A stretch of 47,996 nt of DNA from Acholeplasmataceae bacterium UBA4853. Lineage in GTDB: Bacteria > Bacillota_I > Bacilli_A > Acholeplasmatales > Acholeplasmataceae. Of this stretch, positions 34,214 through 43,520 are shown in pieces (within the stretch, counting starts at the first letter, position 1; each line of letters begins with the position of its first letter). The stretch covers positions 1 through 47,996 of the forward strand of contig DHEJ01000027.1 of the NCBI GenBank assembly GCA_002399815.1, read 5' to 3'. A model generated the notes under the pieces. It was not told where the DNA came from and did not search any database. It was given only the letters and a program-made list of their open reading frames with translations. Both the position numbers and the translations under genes were made by a program.

Positions 34214-36291
34214 TAAATACCCGCTTCTTTTAAGATTTGTTCTAACTGATCAAAGTTAACTAGAACTTCTCTAGCCTTAGTACCTTGAGCATTAGAAACA
34301 ATTTGATATTGTTCTAATAAGGATACAATCTTTTGAGCTCGGTTAAATCCAATCCCAAATTCCTTTTGAATCACATTAATAGAACAATTATTTTCTCTGA
34401 CAATAAAATATGCTACATCACTAAATAAATCATCATTAACTAATTCTTTAGCTTCAACTCTAACCTTTAAATCTTCATGTTTTAAGATGTATTGTGGACT
34501 GGATTGCTTACGGATAAAATCAATTACACTATCAATTTCACCATTGGAAATAAACGCTCCTTGAAGTCTAATCGGACGTTCTGCTTCTTTTAATAGCATG
34601 TCACCTCGACCCAGTAATTGTTCAGCACCAGCACCATCTAAAATTGTTGTTGAATCGGTAAACGATGCAACTCTAAATGCAATTCTAGTTGGAATATTTG
34701 ATTTAATGGTACCTCTAACAACATCAACTGTAGGTCTTTGGGTTGCAACTAATAAATGAATCCCTGCAGCTCTAGCTTTTTGAGTAATCCGTTGAATAGC
34801 ATCTTCAACATCATGTGCAGCAACCATCATTAAATCTGCTAACTCATCAATCACAATGACAATAAAAGGCATCTTATCTTCCTGAATATATCCTTTTCGA
34901 ATATTGTCATTATAACTCTTTAAATCTCTACTACGAGATTCAGCAAACTTCTTATATCGTGATTCCATTTCATCAACAACCCAGTTTAATGCTGTGGCTG
35001 CCATCTTAGGGTCTGTAATAACTGGTGTAATTAAATGAGGTAAATCATTGTATGGTGTTAACTCAACCATTTTAGGGTCAACTAAAATCAGTTTTAAATC
35101 CTCTGGCTTATTCTTTAAGAGTAACGATATTAAAATCGTATTGACACAAACAGACTTACCAGAACCAGTACCACCAGCAATTAAACCGTGTGGCATTTTA
35201 GCAATATCAACATAAATATTTGTACCATCAATATCTTCACCTAATGCAACCTTAAGTGGATGATCATGATCAGTTAAAAACTCATCGGTATCTACAACAT
35301 TACCAAAAGATACAATATCTGCAACCTTATTTGGTACTTCAATACCAACAAATGGTTTTCCTGGAATTGGTGCTTCAATTCTTAGTGTTTTAGCCGCTAA
35401 ATTCATCATAATATTATCTTGAATTGCAGTAACTCTTTTAACTGGTACACCAGGTTCTAAAGAGATCTCATGTCTTGTAACTGTAGGACCTTTTTTAGAA
35501 TTCGCTACTTCACCTTCAACAGCATGGTCAACAAAGGTTTGATTAATAATATCGATTTGTTCTAATAACCATGGTGGTTTCTCATCACTATTTCTAGTTG
35601 ATTTTTTAAGCATCGTTACCGGTGGTAATTGATAATTTGAATTAACAAAAGTAGTTCTAACACTTTGTTTAACAGGCTCAGAATTCGTATGTTTTAGAGT
35701 AGTAGTACTAACTTCTTTTTCTTCATAATCCTGACCAAACTTAGACTTAATAACAAACGGTTTATCTTCTCTAACATGTGTTTCAATTAAAACATCGGAT
35801 TCATCAGGTGAAACCTCAACATGCTTACCACGCATCCAAGGTGGTAATTGATTCATAGTTTCTTCAGTCTTTTTAATTAGAACAGGTTCTACTTTTTCTA
35901 CAATGACTGTTTCTTTAACTTCAACATCCTTAACTTTTGTTGCAGATGATTCTTTATTTTCATAGGAATCAATACCAAAAATTTGTTTTCTAGTTTCTTT
36001 TGAAATGAGCCCATCATTAAATTCATAATATTTAGACCCATTATTCTTTTTAGCATCTGCATCGGTCATTTGTGGCTTAGTTCTAAAAGCATCATACTTT
36101 TTAACCTTATCACCAATCACATGAACAACAAAAGGTACATGAATCTCATCTTTAACATCACTACCAAAAAGCGGTGAAACAAAACGTTCTTTAATGTACT
36201 TATTTTCACCACGAATACCTTCTATTTTAGGAATCTGGGGAATATGAAATACATCTTCAAATGCTTTTTTTGATTGTTTATTTTTTCTCAT
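34213..36291 (-). CDS. FtsK/SpoIIIE-family DNA translocase without membrane domain (SftA-like)
   Basis: DNA translocase, about 692 residues. There is no N-terminal membrane domain: residues 1-240 are charged and low in hydrophobics. The motor has Walker A AGGTGSGKS (about 373-380) and Walker B VIVIDELADLM, and the C-terminal gamma winged helix (about 618-690) reads oriented DNA motifs. Soluble relatives such as B. subtilis SftA exist. The start MRKNKQSKK at 36291 is nine bases after AAAGGAGG; the ATG at 36300 sits directly on that site. It overlaps the upstream gene, which encodes a single-TM protein, by 14 bases. Confidence 0.9.
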   Translation of the reverse strand: MRKNKQSKKAFEDVFHIPQIPKIEGIRGENKYIKERFVSPLFGSDVKDEIHVPFVVHVIGDKVKKYDAFRTKPQMTDADAKKNNGSKYYEFNDGLISKETRKQIFGIDSYENKESSATKVKDVEVKETVIVEKVEPVLIKKTEETMNQLPPWMRGKHVEVSPDESDVLIETHVREDKPFVIKSKFGQDYEEKEVSTTTLKHTNSEPVKQSVRTTFVNSNYQLPPVTMLKKSTRNSDEKPPWLLEQIDIINQTFVDHAVEGEVANSKKGPTVTRHEISLEPGVPVKRVTAIQDNIMMNLAAKTLRIEAPIPGKPFVGIEVPNKVADIVSFGNVVDTDEFLTDHDHPLKVALGEDIDGTNIYVDIAKMPHGLIAGGTGSGKSVCVNTILISLLLKNKPEDLKLILVDPKMVELTPYNDLPHLITPVITDPKMAATALNWVVDEMESRYKKFAESRSRDLKSYNDNIRKGYIQEDKMPFIVIVIDELADLMMVAAHDVEDAIQRITQKARAAGIHLLVATQRPTVDVVRGTIKSNIPTRIAFRVASFTDSTTILDGAGAEQLLGRGDMLLKEAERPIRLQGAFISNGEIDSVIDFIRKQSSPQYILKHEDLKVRVEAKELVNDDLFSDVAYFIVRENNCSINVIQKEFGIGFNRAQKIVSLLEQYQIVSNAQGTKAREVLVNFDQLEQILKEAGI

Positions 36292-37057
36292 TTTTTCCAT
36301 CCTCCTTTAAGGTGTTTTCTATTTCATCATAAATTTCAGAGATACCAGAATCTATTGACTTATCCGTATCAAATACTTTTTTAGAATAAATCTTATAAGT
36401 CTCTTCACCTGTTAATGAAATGACTACTAATCCTAATTTAATCATAATTGCATTCGTTACATTATCAAGGACTAATCGTCTAAACCAATAAATTGGATTA
36501 ACAACATTTAATACCATCATCGTATTTTTAAATAAATCATTAACTTTAAGTTTATTTGATGCTTTAACAATTAAATTATTATCTACTTTAACCTTAGCAT
36601 CATTTAGAGTAATCAAACGCCTTAAGGTTAATCCTTTAAACATCTTTAAGATAGGTTTATTCAGTAATTCAGCAAATCGGTCTGAAACATACTTTAATAA
36701 CACCAGTGATTCATCTAAGGTTAGTTCTAAATATGGATACTTACTTTGTGGGAAAAACTTTTCAGCAATATTATTTCCTAACTCTAAAGATAGATTTAAT
36801 AAATGCATACCATAACCAACTGAATTTCTAATATTTTTATCCTTGAATGCTTTATGGGCATCCTTAATTAAATATTGAATTTCAATTTCATCAATATCTG
36901 CTTCTTCAACTTCTTTTCGTTTCATACCTGTATTTAAACTACTAATTACTGAAACCATATAAATTAATAAAAGTAAAATAAATCCAAAAAGCACACCAGA
37001 AAAAAATGTGATTATCCACCCAAGATCAATTGTTATAAAACCCAAATCCCAAATCAT
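36278..37057 (-). CDS. Single-TM protein of unknown function upstream of ftsK-like gene
   Basis: About 259 residues, not recognised. One long hydrophobic helix near the N-terminus (about residues 14-38), preceded by a short segment, then a mainly helical cytoplasmic region with DIDEIEIQYLIKDAHKAFKD and a central amphipathic region near VVNPIYWFRRLVLDNV. A C-terminal region with possible similarity to DUF697-type hydrophobic stretches is weak. It is translationally overlapped with the anchor-less FtsK-like translocase downstream. ATG at 37057 is chosen; a GTG at 37069 lies too close to AAAGGG, though neither spacing is ideal. Confidence 0.6.
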   Translation of the reverse strand: MIWDLGFITIDLGWIITFFSGVLFGFILLLLIYMVSVISSLNTGMKRKEVEEADIDEIEIQYLIKDAHKAFKDKNIRNSVGYGMHLLNLSLELGNNIAEKFFPQSKYPYLELTLDESLVLLKYVSDRFAELLNKPILKMFKGLTLRRLITLNDAKVKVDNNLIVKASNKLKVNDLFKNTMMVLNVVNPIYWFRRLVLDNVTNAIMIKLGLVVISLTGEETYKIYSKKVFDTDKSIDSGISEIYDEIENTLKEDGKNEKK

Positions 37058-37095
37058 TGAAATTGTCACATCCCTTTCATGTTAATTATACTATA

Positions 37096-37104
37096 ATTAT
37101 ATCA
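37096..37104 (-). promoter_or_regulatory. Extended -10 promoter of the single-TM/ftsK/rbgA/rnhB operon
   Basis: Minus-strand TGATATAAT with TATAAT at 37096-37101; a second TATAAT lies at about 37087-37092. It diverges from the promoter of the HAD gene about 20 bases away. Confidence 0.5.
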
Positions 37105-37121
37105 AATTTGGGCGTTAAAAC

Positions 37122-37150
37122 TTGTTTACTAAGCATAAGTATGCGATAAT
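37122..37150 (+). promoter_or_regulatory. Promoter of the HAD phosphatase gene
   Basis: Plus strand: TTGTTT (37122-37127), 17-base spacer, GATAAT (37145-37150), with TG one base upstream of the -10. The spacer contains the dyad GCATA-ag-TATGC (37133-37144), a possible operator. Confidence 0.6.
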
Positions 37151-37178
37151 AAAATAAGTGTCTGAAAGGAATGATCAC

Positions 37179-37991
37179 ATGGAAAAACACTTAATCGTAC
37201 TTGATTTAGATGGAACATTATTAAACGATGCCTCTAAATTATCCAATAAAAACAAAGAAGTGATAGAAAAAATAGTTAATTTAGGTCATATGGTAGTTAT
37301 TGCTACTGGACGTCCGTTTCACGCAGCAATTGATTATTATGAAGAACTTGGATTAACAACGCCAATTATTACTGATAATGGTGGTAATATTAGAGAACCT
37401 AATAATCCTTTATTCCAAATCGTAACCGATGGAATTCCAGTAAAAGTTGCTCATGATTTATTTAACTATACAAAACCTTATTTAGAATCAGCATTCTACT
37501 CTTATGGTGAACACATTTATAGCTATAAATATCTAGACCGTCTTCATGCAATTTTTATGGGTAGTCAAAATGCTAAAATCGTTCATGCAGATTTTAATGA
37601 CCTACAACATACACCAACCGGAATGATATATTTAGTTGCTAATGAATTTATTCCTTCTTTTGAAAAATATATGATAGAAGAAATAGGTCATGTCGTTCAA
37701 TTTAGAGTATGGGGTAAAGATTCTAAACACGGTGTTTATGAAATTTATAAACGTAACTCAAGTAAACTATCAGCAATCAAATGGGTTTATAATCACTTTG
37801 GTATTAATCCTAAAAATGTCATTGCTTTTGGTGATGGAATCAACGATATAGAAATGATTTCAGGCGTTAGTTTAGGACTTGCTATGCCAAATGGTGTTGA
37901 TGAAGTTAAAGCTGTTGCTAAGGCGATTATACCGGTAGATAATGATAACTCAGGTGTTGGGTTATATCTAGAAAAACTATTTAATCTATAA
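37179..37991 (+). CDS. HAD-superfamily hydrolase (Cof-type, IIB)
   Basis: Cof-like HAD phosphatase, about 270 residues, acting on sugar phosphates or similar small phosphates; the substrate is not predictable. Motif I VLDLDGTLL with nucleophile Asp and acid Asp, motif II VIATGRP, motif III Lys around KWVY, and motif IV FGDGINDIEMI are complete. The middle cap is of IIB type. The ATG at 37179 is eight bases after AAAGGA; an in-frame GTG at 37158 lies upstream of that site and is rejected. It is a single-gene unit, one of two plus-strand genes, between a divergent promoter and a bidirectional terminator. Confidence 0.9.
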   Translation: MEKHLIVLDLDGTLLNDASKLSNKNKEVIEKIVNLGHMVVIATGRPFHAAIDYYEELGLTTPIITDNGGNIREPNNPLFQIVTDGIPVKVAHDLFNYTKPYLESAFYSYGEHIYSYKYLDRLHAIFMGSQNAKIVHADFNDLQHTPTGMIYLVANEFIPSFEKYMIEEIGHVVQFRVWGKDSKHGVYEIYKRNSSKLSAIKWVYNHFGINPKNVIAFGDGINDIEMISGVSLGLAMPNGVDEVKAVAKAIIPVDNDNSGVGLYLEKLFNL

Positions 37992-37998
37992 GATAAGA

Positions 37999-38036
37999 GA
38001 AAACCACTTCACAAGAAATTTGTGAAGTGGTTTTTA
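37999..38036 (+). terminator. Bidirectional terminator between HAD gene and recX
   Basis: Perfect 15-bp stem AAAACCACTTCACAA / TTGTGAAGTGGTTTT (38000-38014 with 38020-38034), five-base loop, T run on the plus strand. On the minus strand the tail is TTTTCTCTT, so it also serves recX, whose stop is at 38034. Confidence 0.88.
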
Positions 38037-38594
38037 ATTCATAATGGATAAAATATTTTCCTGATTAAATCCTTTAGAAACTAAGTAACGGTAAATCTTT
38101 TCTTTCTTCTTTTCAGGTAATTCTTTATGATATTTTTTTAATGCTACTTTATAAACTTTATAAAGTGGAATTTTTTCATCATAGTTTCCTAGTGCACCAT
38201 CAATATCTGTTTGATCAAACTGGTAAAAATTTAATTTATCAACTAATTGTAAGCAAGAGTAATCTTTATTTAGAAGACTTCTAATCAATTTAGAGTCATT
38301 TAAATAGTGCTCTTTTTTTAATTTTGTAATGAAGTATTTTGTATCATCAATACCTAAATCATGTAAGTATTTAATCACTTGATTAACTGATTTACCATAA
38401 CTTGTAAATCGAGCTACCTTTTGATATAACGCATTTAATGCTTTTTCTTTTTCAAGTAATTCAAGATCATCAAATACTTTACCTACAACTAATCGGTACT
38501 TAACTAACGTATCTTCATCAACGACTATTTTTGTAGAATCACTAAAAGTTATTTGATAATCTTTTTTTAACTTTATGATTTCTAAAATAATCAT
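38034..38594 (-). CDS. recX: RecX-like regulatory protein
   Basis: RecX-like, 186 residues, probably modulating RecA. It is all-helical, with repeats of the RecX pattern: ALNALYQKVARFTSYGKSVNQVIKYLHDLG, then a middle and a C-terminal repeat (KYLVSKGFNQENI type). It is shorter than Bacillus RecX (about 260 residues). It overlaps the YitT gene by four bases (ATGA). recA is not in the window. The family call rests on pattern, not a single diagnostic motif. Confidence 0.7.
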   Translation of the reverse strand: MIILEIIKLKKDYQITFSDSTKIVVDEDTLVKYRLVVGKVFDDLELLEKEKALNALYQKVARFTSYGKSVNQVIKYLHDLGIDDTKYFITKLKKEHYLNDSKLIRSLLNKDYSCLQLVDKLNFYQFDQTDIDGALGNYDEKIPLYKVYKVALKKYHKELPEKKKEKIYRYLVSKGFNQENILSIMN

Positions 38595-39460
38595 GATAAT
38601 TCATCTCGGTGAAATCCTTCACCCATCACTTCTTTTGTCGAAATAATTAAAGTGAATGCTTTAGGATCTATTTTAGTGATAAACTCTTTTGCATTATAAA
38701 GTTCTTGTCTAGTGACTGTTGTAATGACCATTTCTTTATCAAGACCTGAATAACCACCAATGACTTTTACCCTTGTCACACCACGGTCAATCGATTGATA
38801 AATCGCTTTTTTAATATCATCTGAGTGATCTGTAATGATTAATAAGGCAAATGAACTTCGTCCCATAACTGCTGTTTTTTCAATCATAAATGCTGTTAGG
38901 AGCATTGCAACAATCGCAAACACACCATTTTGAAAACTCAAAAACATACCTAAGGCAATAATAATTCCATCAGTTAAATAGACAGCAACAGAAAATGGCA
39001 CTTTTAAGTATTTGTTGACCATCTTTTGGTAAACATCCATACCACCTGTGGTTGCATTTAACCTTAAGACTAAACCAATACCTAAACCAACCAATACCCC
39101 ACCACCAATAGAACCAATCAGCAATTGATAGTTTGCATCAATTTGATTCATCAATAAATCATCTGTAATATGTAATACTTCAAATAAAGTAACCAAAAGT
39201 GGTGCCAAAATGGTAGCATAAACAGTTTTAAAGAAAAAATCTCTTCCAAAAACAAGCCCACCAATAATTAAAGCTACAATATTTAATGTTAAGTAAATTG
39301 CTCCAATGGAAATACCAATGAGTGGACTAACAAGCATACTAATCCCCATCATACCACCAATGATTAACCCAATTGGTTGTAAGAAAAAGTAAAACCCTAC
39401 ATGGAGTATAATTACACCTAATGTAATTAATAAATAGGAAATCACTTTATCTTTATTCAT
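38591..39460 (-). CDS. YitT family membrane protein (DUF161/DUF2179)
   Basis: About 289 residues. Five to six hydrophobic spans fill the first 200 residues (GLIIGGMMGISMLVSP, GSIGGGVLVGLGIGLVLRLNATTGGMD). The cytoplasmic C-terminal DUF2179 domain shows TRVKVIGGYSGLDKEMVITTV. The function of the family is unsettled. The start MNKDKV at 39460 is eight bases after AAAGAG and overlaps the prfB stop. Downstream it overlaps recX by four bases. Confidence 0.88.
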   Translation of the reverse strand: MNKDKVISYLLITLGVIILHVGFYFFLQPIGLIIGGMMGISMLVSPLIGISIGAIYLTLNIVALIIGGLVFGRDFFFKTVYATILAPLLVTLFEVLHITDDLLMNQIDANYQLLIGSIGGGVLVGLGIGLVLRLNATTGGMDVYQKMVNKYLKVPFSVAVYLTDGIIIALGMFLSFQNGVFAIVAMLLTAFMIEKTAVMGRSSFALLIITDHSDDIKKAIYQSIDRGVTRVKVIGGYSGLDKEMVITTVTRQELYNAKEFITKIDPKAFTLIISTKEVMGEGFHRDELS

Positions 39461-40550
39461 GGTCATTACTCTTTAAAAATGCATTGATAAATCCATCAAT
39501 ATCCCCATCCATCACAGATTGAATATTTCCAACTTCATAATTGGTACGGTGATCTTTAACCATTTGATATGGTTGGAAGACATAAGATCTAATTTGACTA
39601 CCCCAACCAATCTCTGCTTTTTCACCTTTTAATTCAGCAATTTCTCTTTGTTTATCTTCCAATTCTTTTTGCATCAACTTAGACTTTAAAATGGTCATAG
39701 CTGCATCTCTATTTTTTAACTGGCTACGTTCATTTTGCATGTTAATAACAATCCCAGTAGGTATATGGGTTAAACGAACTGCTGAATACGTTGTATTAAC
39801 AGATTGACCACCAGCACCACTAGATTGGAATGTATCTATTTTAATATCTTCATCTTTAATTTCGATATCAATATCATCTGCAAACTCAGGTGCCACATCA
39901 CAGGATACAAAGGATGTATGACGTCTTTTATTAGAATCAAATGGTGAGATTCTAACTAAACGATGAACCCCTCTTTCAGCCTTTAAATACCCATAAGCAT
40001 AATCACCTATGATTCTTAAAGTAACTGATTTAACCCCTGCTTCTTCACCAGGTAAATAGTTAATAATTTCTGTTTTAAATCCTCTTAATAATGCAAATCT
40101 TTGATACATTCTTAATAACATACCACACCAGTCATTGGATTCAGTACCACCAGCACCAGGATGTAATTCAAGAATGGCATTATGATCATCATACGGTTCA
40201 TTTAAAAGTACTTCGATTTCAAATTCATCAAGTTTATGACCTAAATCTTTAATCTCTTCTTCTAAAATCTCCCATGCTTCACTACCTTCTTTTGCATCCT
40301 CTAACCAAACAATTAAATCACTATACTGATTCTTTAAATTAGTTATCGTTGTTTTCTTTAAGGTTAATGCATTAGCTTCTTGTGTAATCTTTTTAGCTTG
40401 TTTCGTATCATTCCAAAAATTAGGGTTACCCATAATTTTATCGAGTTCTAAAAGACGTAGATTCATATGTTCAATATCTAACGCTTTTTCTAAATCTTTA
40501 ATCGTTGTTTCAAATGCTTCTAATGTTTTATTAACTTCGTATTTTTCCAT
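39453..40550 (-). CDS. prfB: Peptide chain release factor 2, no frameshift site
   Basis: RF2, 365 residues, terminating at UGA and UAA. The stop-recognising tripeptide SPF is at 202-204 and GAGGQ at 245-249. RF2 fits the use of UGA as stop in this genome; mollicutes with UGA-Trp lack it. Most bacterial prfB genes need a +1 frameshift at an in-frame UGA near codon 25; here the frame is continuous from the ATG through EKALDIEHMN, so the autoregulatory site is gone. Only five bases separate it from secA, and no clear ribosome site is visible before the ATG. Confidence 0.95.
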   Translation of the reverse strand: MEKYEVNKTLEAFETTIKDLEKALDIEHMNLRLLELDKIMGNPNFWNDTKQAKKITQEANALTLKKTTITNLKNQYSDLIVWLEDAKEGSEAWEILEEEIKDLGHKLDEFEIEVLLNEPYDDHNAILELHPGAGGTESNDWCGMLLRMYQRFALLRGFKTEIINYLPGEEAGVKSVTLRIIGDYAYGYLKAERGVHRLVRISPFDSNKRRHTSFVSCDVAPEFADDIDIEIKDEDIKIDTFQSSGAGGQSVNTTYSAVRLTHIPTGIVINMQNERSQLKNRDAAMTILKSKLMQKELEDKQREIAELKGEKAEIGWGSQIRSYVFQPYQMVKDHRTNYEVGNIQSVMDGDIDGFINAFLKSNDHE

Positions 40551-40555
40551 AATTT

Positions 40556-43024
40556 TTAACGCTTATTCCAAGGTAATTGCTTACGATGTGCCTTTTGATG
40601 CTTAGGCTTATTGTCTTTCTTTACTTCTTGTCCTTGATTTGTATTTGTGTTCTTAACAACAGCTTCACGGTTCACATTGAGTTGAATACGTCCAAGCGTT
40701 GCATATCTTGCAACATCCTTTGAAATGCTATAACGCATTTCATCAAATAATCTTTTACCTTCTCTTTGATAGGTAATTAACGGGTTTTGTTGACCATAGG
40801 ATTGTAATCTAACACCTTGACGTAACTCTTGCATGGTATCAATATGACGCATCCAGTATGTATCAATCACTCTTAACATAATAACTTTTAAGAATTCATT
40901 ATAAACTTCAATAGGTACTTCTTGTTTCTTACGTGTTAATAAGTTAACAAAGAATTCTTTAAAATAATTTACGATTTGAACTTCATCTAATTCTGAAATC
41001 ATTTCAGGTGTAATCATACCTCTTGGTAACATGAATGATTCAAAATGAGCAATAATTGCCTCATCTTTAATATCAAACTTATTACGTCCAACTGGAATAA
41101 TATAATCATCGATTTCTGCCTCTGTAACATCAGAAATAAAGGTTATAACCTGATCTTCAACAGATTGATTGGTTAAAACTGAAGTTCTTTCAGCATAAAT
41201 AATTTCTCTTTGTAGTCTTAAGACATCATCATATTTTAAGACGTTCTTTCTAATTTCAGAGTTAACCCCTTCAGAACGTTTTTGTGCACCAGTAATTAAA
41301 TTAGAAATAATCTTAGAAGTAACTGGTTCACCTGATTCTGATGCTTTTTCTAATGTAGCAATAATCGATTTAAAACGATCACCACCACGTCTGACCATCA
41401 ATTCATCTTCAGCAGATAAATAAAATCTTGAAAACCCTGGGTCTCCTTGACGTCCAGAACGACCTCTTAACTGATTATCGATACGTCTTGCATCATGCTT
41501 TTCAGAACCTAAAACAGCAAGACCACCAAGTTCAACAACACCTTCACCAAGTTTAATATCCGTACCACGACCAGCCATATTGGTTGCAATTGTAACTGAA
41601 CCTTTTAACCCAGCCTTAGCAATGATTTCTGCTTCTCTTTCATGGTTCTTAGCATTTAAAACTTCATGATTAATTCTATTTTTTCTAAGTAGTGAAGAAA
41701 GTAGCTCTGATGTTTCAACTGCAATGGTACCAATTAACAATGGTTGACCAATTTCATGACGACGTTTAATCTCTTCAATTAAAGCATCATACTTAGCTTC
41801 TGCAGTAACAAAGAAGTAATCCTTTGCATCTTCACGAATCACTGGACGATTGGTTGGAATTTCAATAACATTCATATTATAAATGTCAATAAATTCTTCT
41901 TCTTCAGTTTTTGCAGTCCCGGTCATACCAGATAATTTTTTATACATTCTAAAGAAGTTTTGGTAAGTGATTGTAGCAACCGTTACAGTTTCTTTTTTAA
42001 CCTCAACACCTTCTTTAGCTTCTAATGCTTGATGTAATCCTTCTGAGAATTGACGACCCTTTAAAACACGTCCAGTAAATTGGTCAATAATTAAAACTTC
42101 ACCATCAATTACCATATACTCTTTATCTTTACTCATTGTAAAGTTTGCTTTTAAAGCATTATTAATATGATGCAATAACGCAACATGTTTTAAATCATAT
42201 AAGTTATCAATATTAAATAAACTTTCAGCCTTTGAAATACCTTCTGAAGTTAATTCAACGCTGTTTGCTTCTAAATCAAGTTCATAATCCGCATCGTTTA
42301 ATGATTTAACAAAACGATCTGATTGTTGATATAAATTTTGAGTTGATTTAGCAGGACCAGAAATGATTAATGGCGTTCTTGCTTCATCAATTAAAATAGA
42401 GTCAATTTCATCGATAATCGCATAAGGATATCCTCTTTGTGCAACCATATCTTGATGATATAACACCATATGATCTCTTAAATAGTCAAATCCTAATTCC
42501 GCATTGGTAGAATACATAATATCGCAATCATATGCAGCTTTTTTCTGATTTCTGTCGTACTCTCTTAAATTAAGTCCTACAGTTAATCCTAAGAATTTAA
42601 ATAAAGCACCAATCTCACCTTCAGCTTCACGTTTAGCTAAATATTCATTGACTGTAACAATATGAACACCTTGACCAGCAAGTGCATTTAAATATGCCGG
42701 TAAAACAGCTGTTAAAGTTTTACCTTCACCAGTTCTCATCTCAGCAATATTACCTTCATGAATTGCAAGTCCACCCAATAACTGTACAAAGTAAGGGGTT
42801 AAGCCAGTGACTCTTTTAGATGCTTCTTTAACTGTTGCAAATGCTTCAACTAAAATATCATCTAATGTTTCACCATTCTTAAGTCTTTCTTTGAATATAC
42901 TTGCTTGATTAGTAATTTCTTCATCAGTTTTAGATTTAAAAACATCTTCTAAATCCATCACCTTTTGAGCTATTTTTTTATATCTTTTTAATGCCTTTTT
43001 AGTGGAATCAAATAATCCAAACAT
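40556..43024 (-). CDS. secA: Preprotein translocase ATPase SecA
   Basis: SecA, about 822 residues, driving protein export through SecYEG. NBD1 has MRTGEGKT and DEIDSILIDEARTPL, and NBD2 has TNMAGRGTDIKLG and RGRSGRQGD. The C-terminal zinc-binding SecB tail (CxCxSGxxxxCH) is missing, replaced by a short basic end (KHQKAHRKQLPWNKR), in line with the lack of SecB in such bacteria. The start MFGLFDSTKK at 43024 is nine bases after AAAGGA. It is followed closely by prfB, the same pair as in Bacillus. Confidence 0.97.
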   Translation of the reverse strand: MFGLFDSTKKALKRYKKIAQKVMDLEDVFKSKTDEEITNQASIFKERLKNGETLDDILVEAFATVKEASKRVTGLTPYFVQLLGGLAIHEGNIAEMRTGEGKTLTAVLPAYLNALAGQGVHIVTVNEYLAKREAEGEIGALFKFLGLTVGLNLREYDRNQKKAAYDCDIMYSTNAELGFDYLRDHMVLYHQDMVAQRGYPYAIIDEIDSILIDEARTPLIISGPAKSTQNLYQQSDRFVKSLNDADYELDLEANSVELTSEGISKAESLFNIDNLYDLKHVALLHHINNALKANFTMSKDKEYMVIDGEVLIIDQFTGRVLKGRQFSEGLHQALEAKEGVEVKKETVTVATITYQNFFRMYKKLSGMTGTAKTEEEEFIDIYNMNVIEIPTNRPVIREDAKDYFFVTAEAKYDALIEEIKRRHEIGQPLLIGTIAVETSELLSSLLRKNRINHEVLNAKNHEREAEIIAKAGLKGSVTIATNMAGRGTDIKLGEGVVELGGLAVLGSEKHDARRIDNQLRGRSGRQGDPGFSRFYLSAEDELMVRRGGDRFKSIIATLEKASESGEPVTSKIISNLITGAQKRSEGVNSEIRKNVLKYDDVLRLQREIIYAERTSVLTNQSVEDQVITFISDVTEAEIDDYIIPVGRNKFDIKDEAIIAHFESFMLPRGMITPEMISELDEVQIVNYFKEFFVNLLTRKKQEVPIEVYNEFLKVIMLRVIDTYWMRHIDTMQELRQGVRLQSYGQQNPLITYQREGKRLFDEMRYSISKDVARYATLGRIQLNVNREAVVKNTNTNQGQEVKKDNKPKHQKAHRKQLPWNKR

Positions 43025-43058
43025 CTCTTCACATCCTTTTATTTTTTTATCATGCACA

Positions 43059-43520
43059 TTACTTTTTTAAAAAATCTTTTAATACAATTTGATTATGTGG
43101 CATTAACATATCCCATGGTAAATCATCTTGATGGAACCATTTAAGCGTTAAAACCTCGTCCATACATGGTTTCATTAAACCATGAAATGCTTTAACAACA
43201 TAGATATGATCAACTAAATAAACAACATCTTTATTTGGGTAGGTAATCATAAATGATTGACCACTGTAGGTTTTAAAGAGTTCATACCCAGTAACTTCTA
43301 AATTTGTTTCTTCTTTGACCTCACGGTAGAGTGCTTCTTCTAAGGATTCACCTAGTTCTAGTGCACCACCATGAATTGCCCACATCTGATTATCTTTTCT
43401 TTGTTGAAGTAAGATATGTTCATCTTTATAGATAATTGCACCAGCAGTTACCATAATGAGTGGACTATGACCAACATATGATCTAAGCATTTGAATATAG
43501 TTTTTTTCTTTAAGCTTCAT
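43059..43520 (-). CDS. Nudix hydrolase
   Basis: Nudix family, 153 residues, hydrolysing a nucleoside diphosphate derivative. The complete box GALELGESLEEALYREVKEE fits Gx5Ex7REUxEE. The substrate is not predictable. Its ATG overlaps the end of the DUF3137 gene by 11 bases. It probably has no strong ribosome site of its own, and secA follows. Confidence 0.9.
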   Translation of the reverse strand: MKLKEKNYIQMLRSYVGHSPLIMVTAGAIIYKDEHILLQQRKDNQMWAIHGGALELGESLEEALYREVKEETNLEVTGYELFKTYSGQSFMITYPNKDVVYLVDHIYVVKAFHGLMKPCMDEVLTLKWFHQDDLPWDMLMPHNQIVLKDFLKK

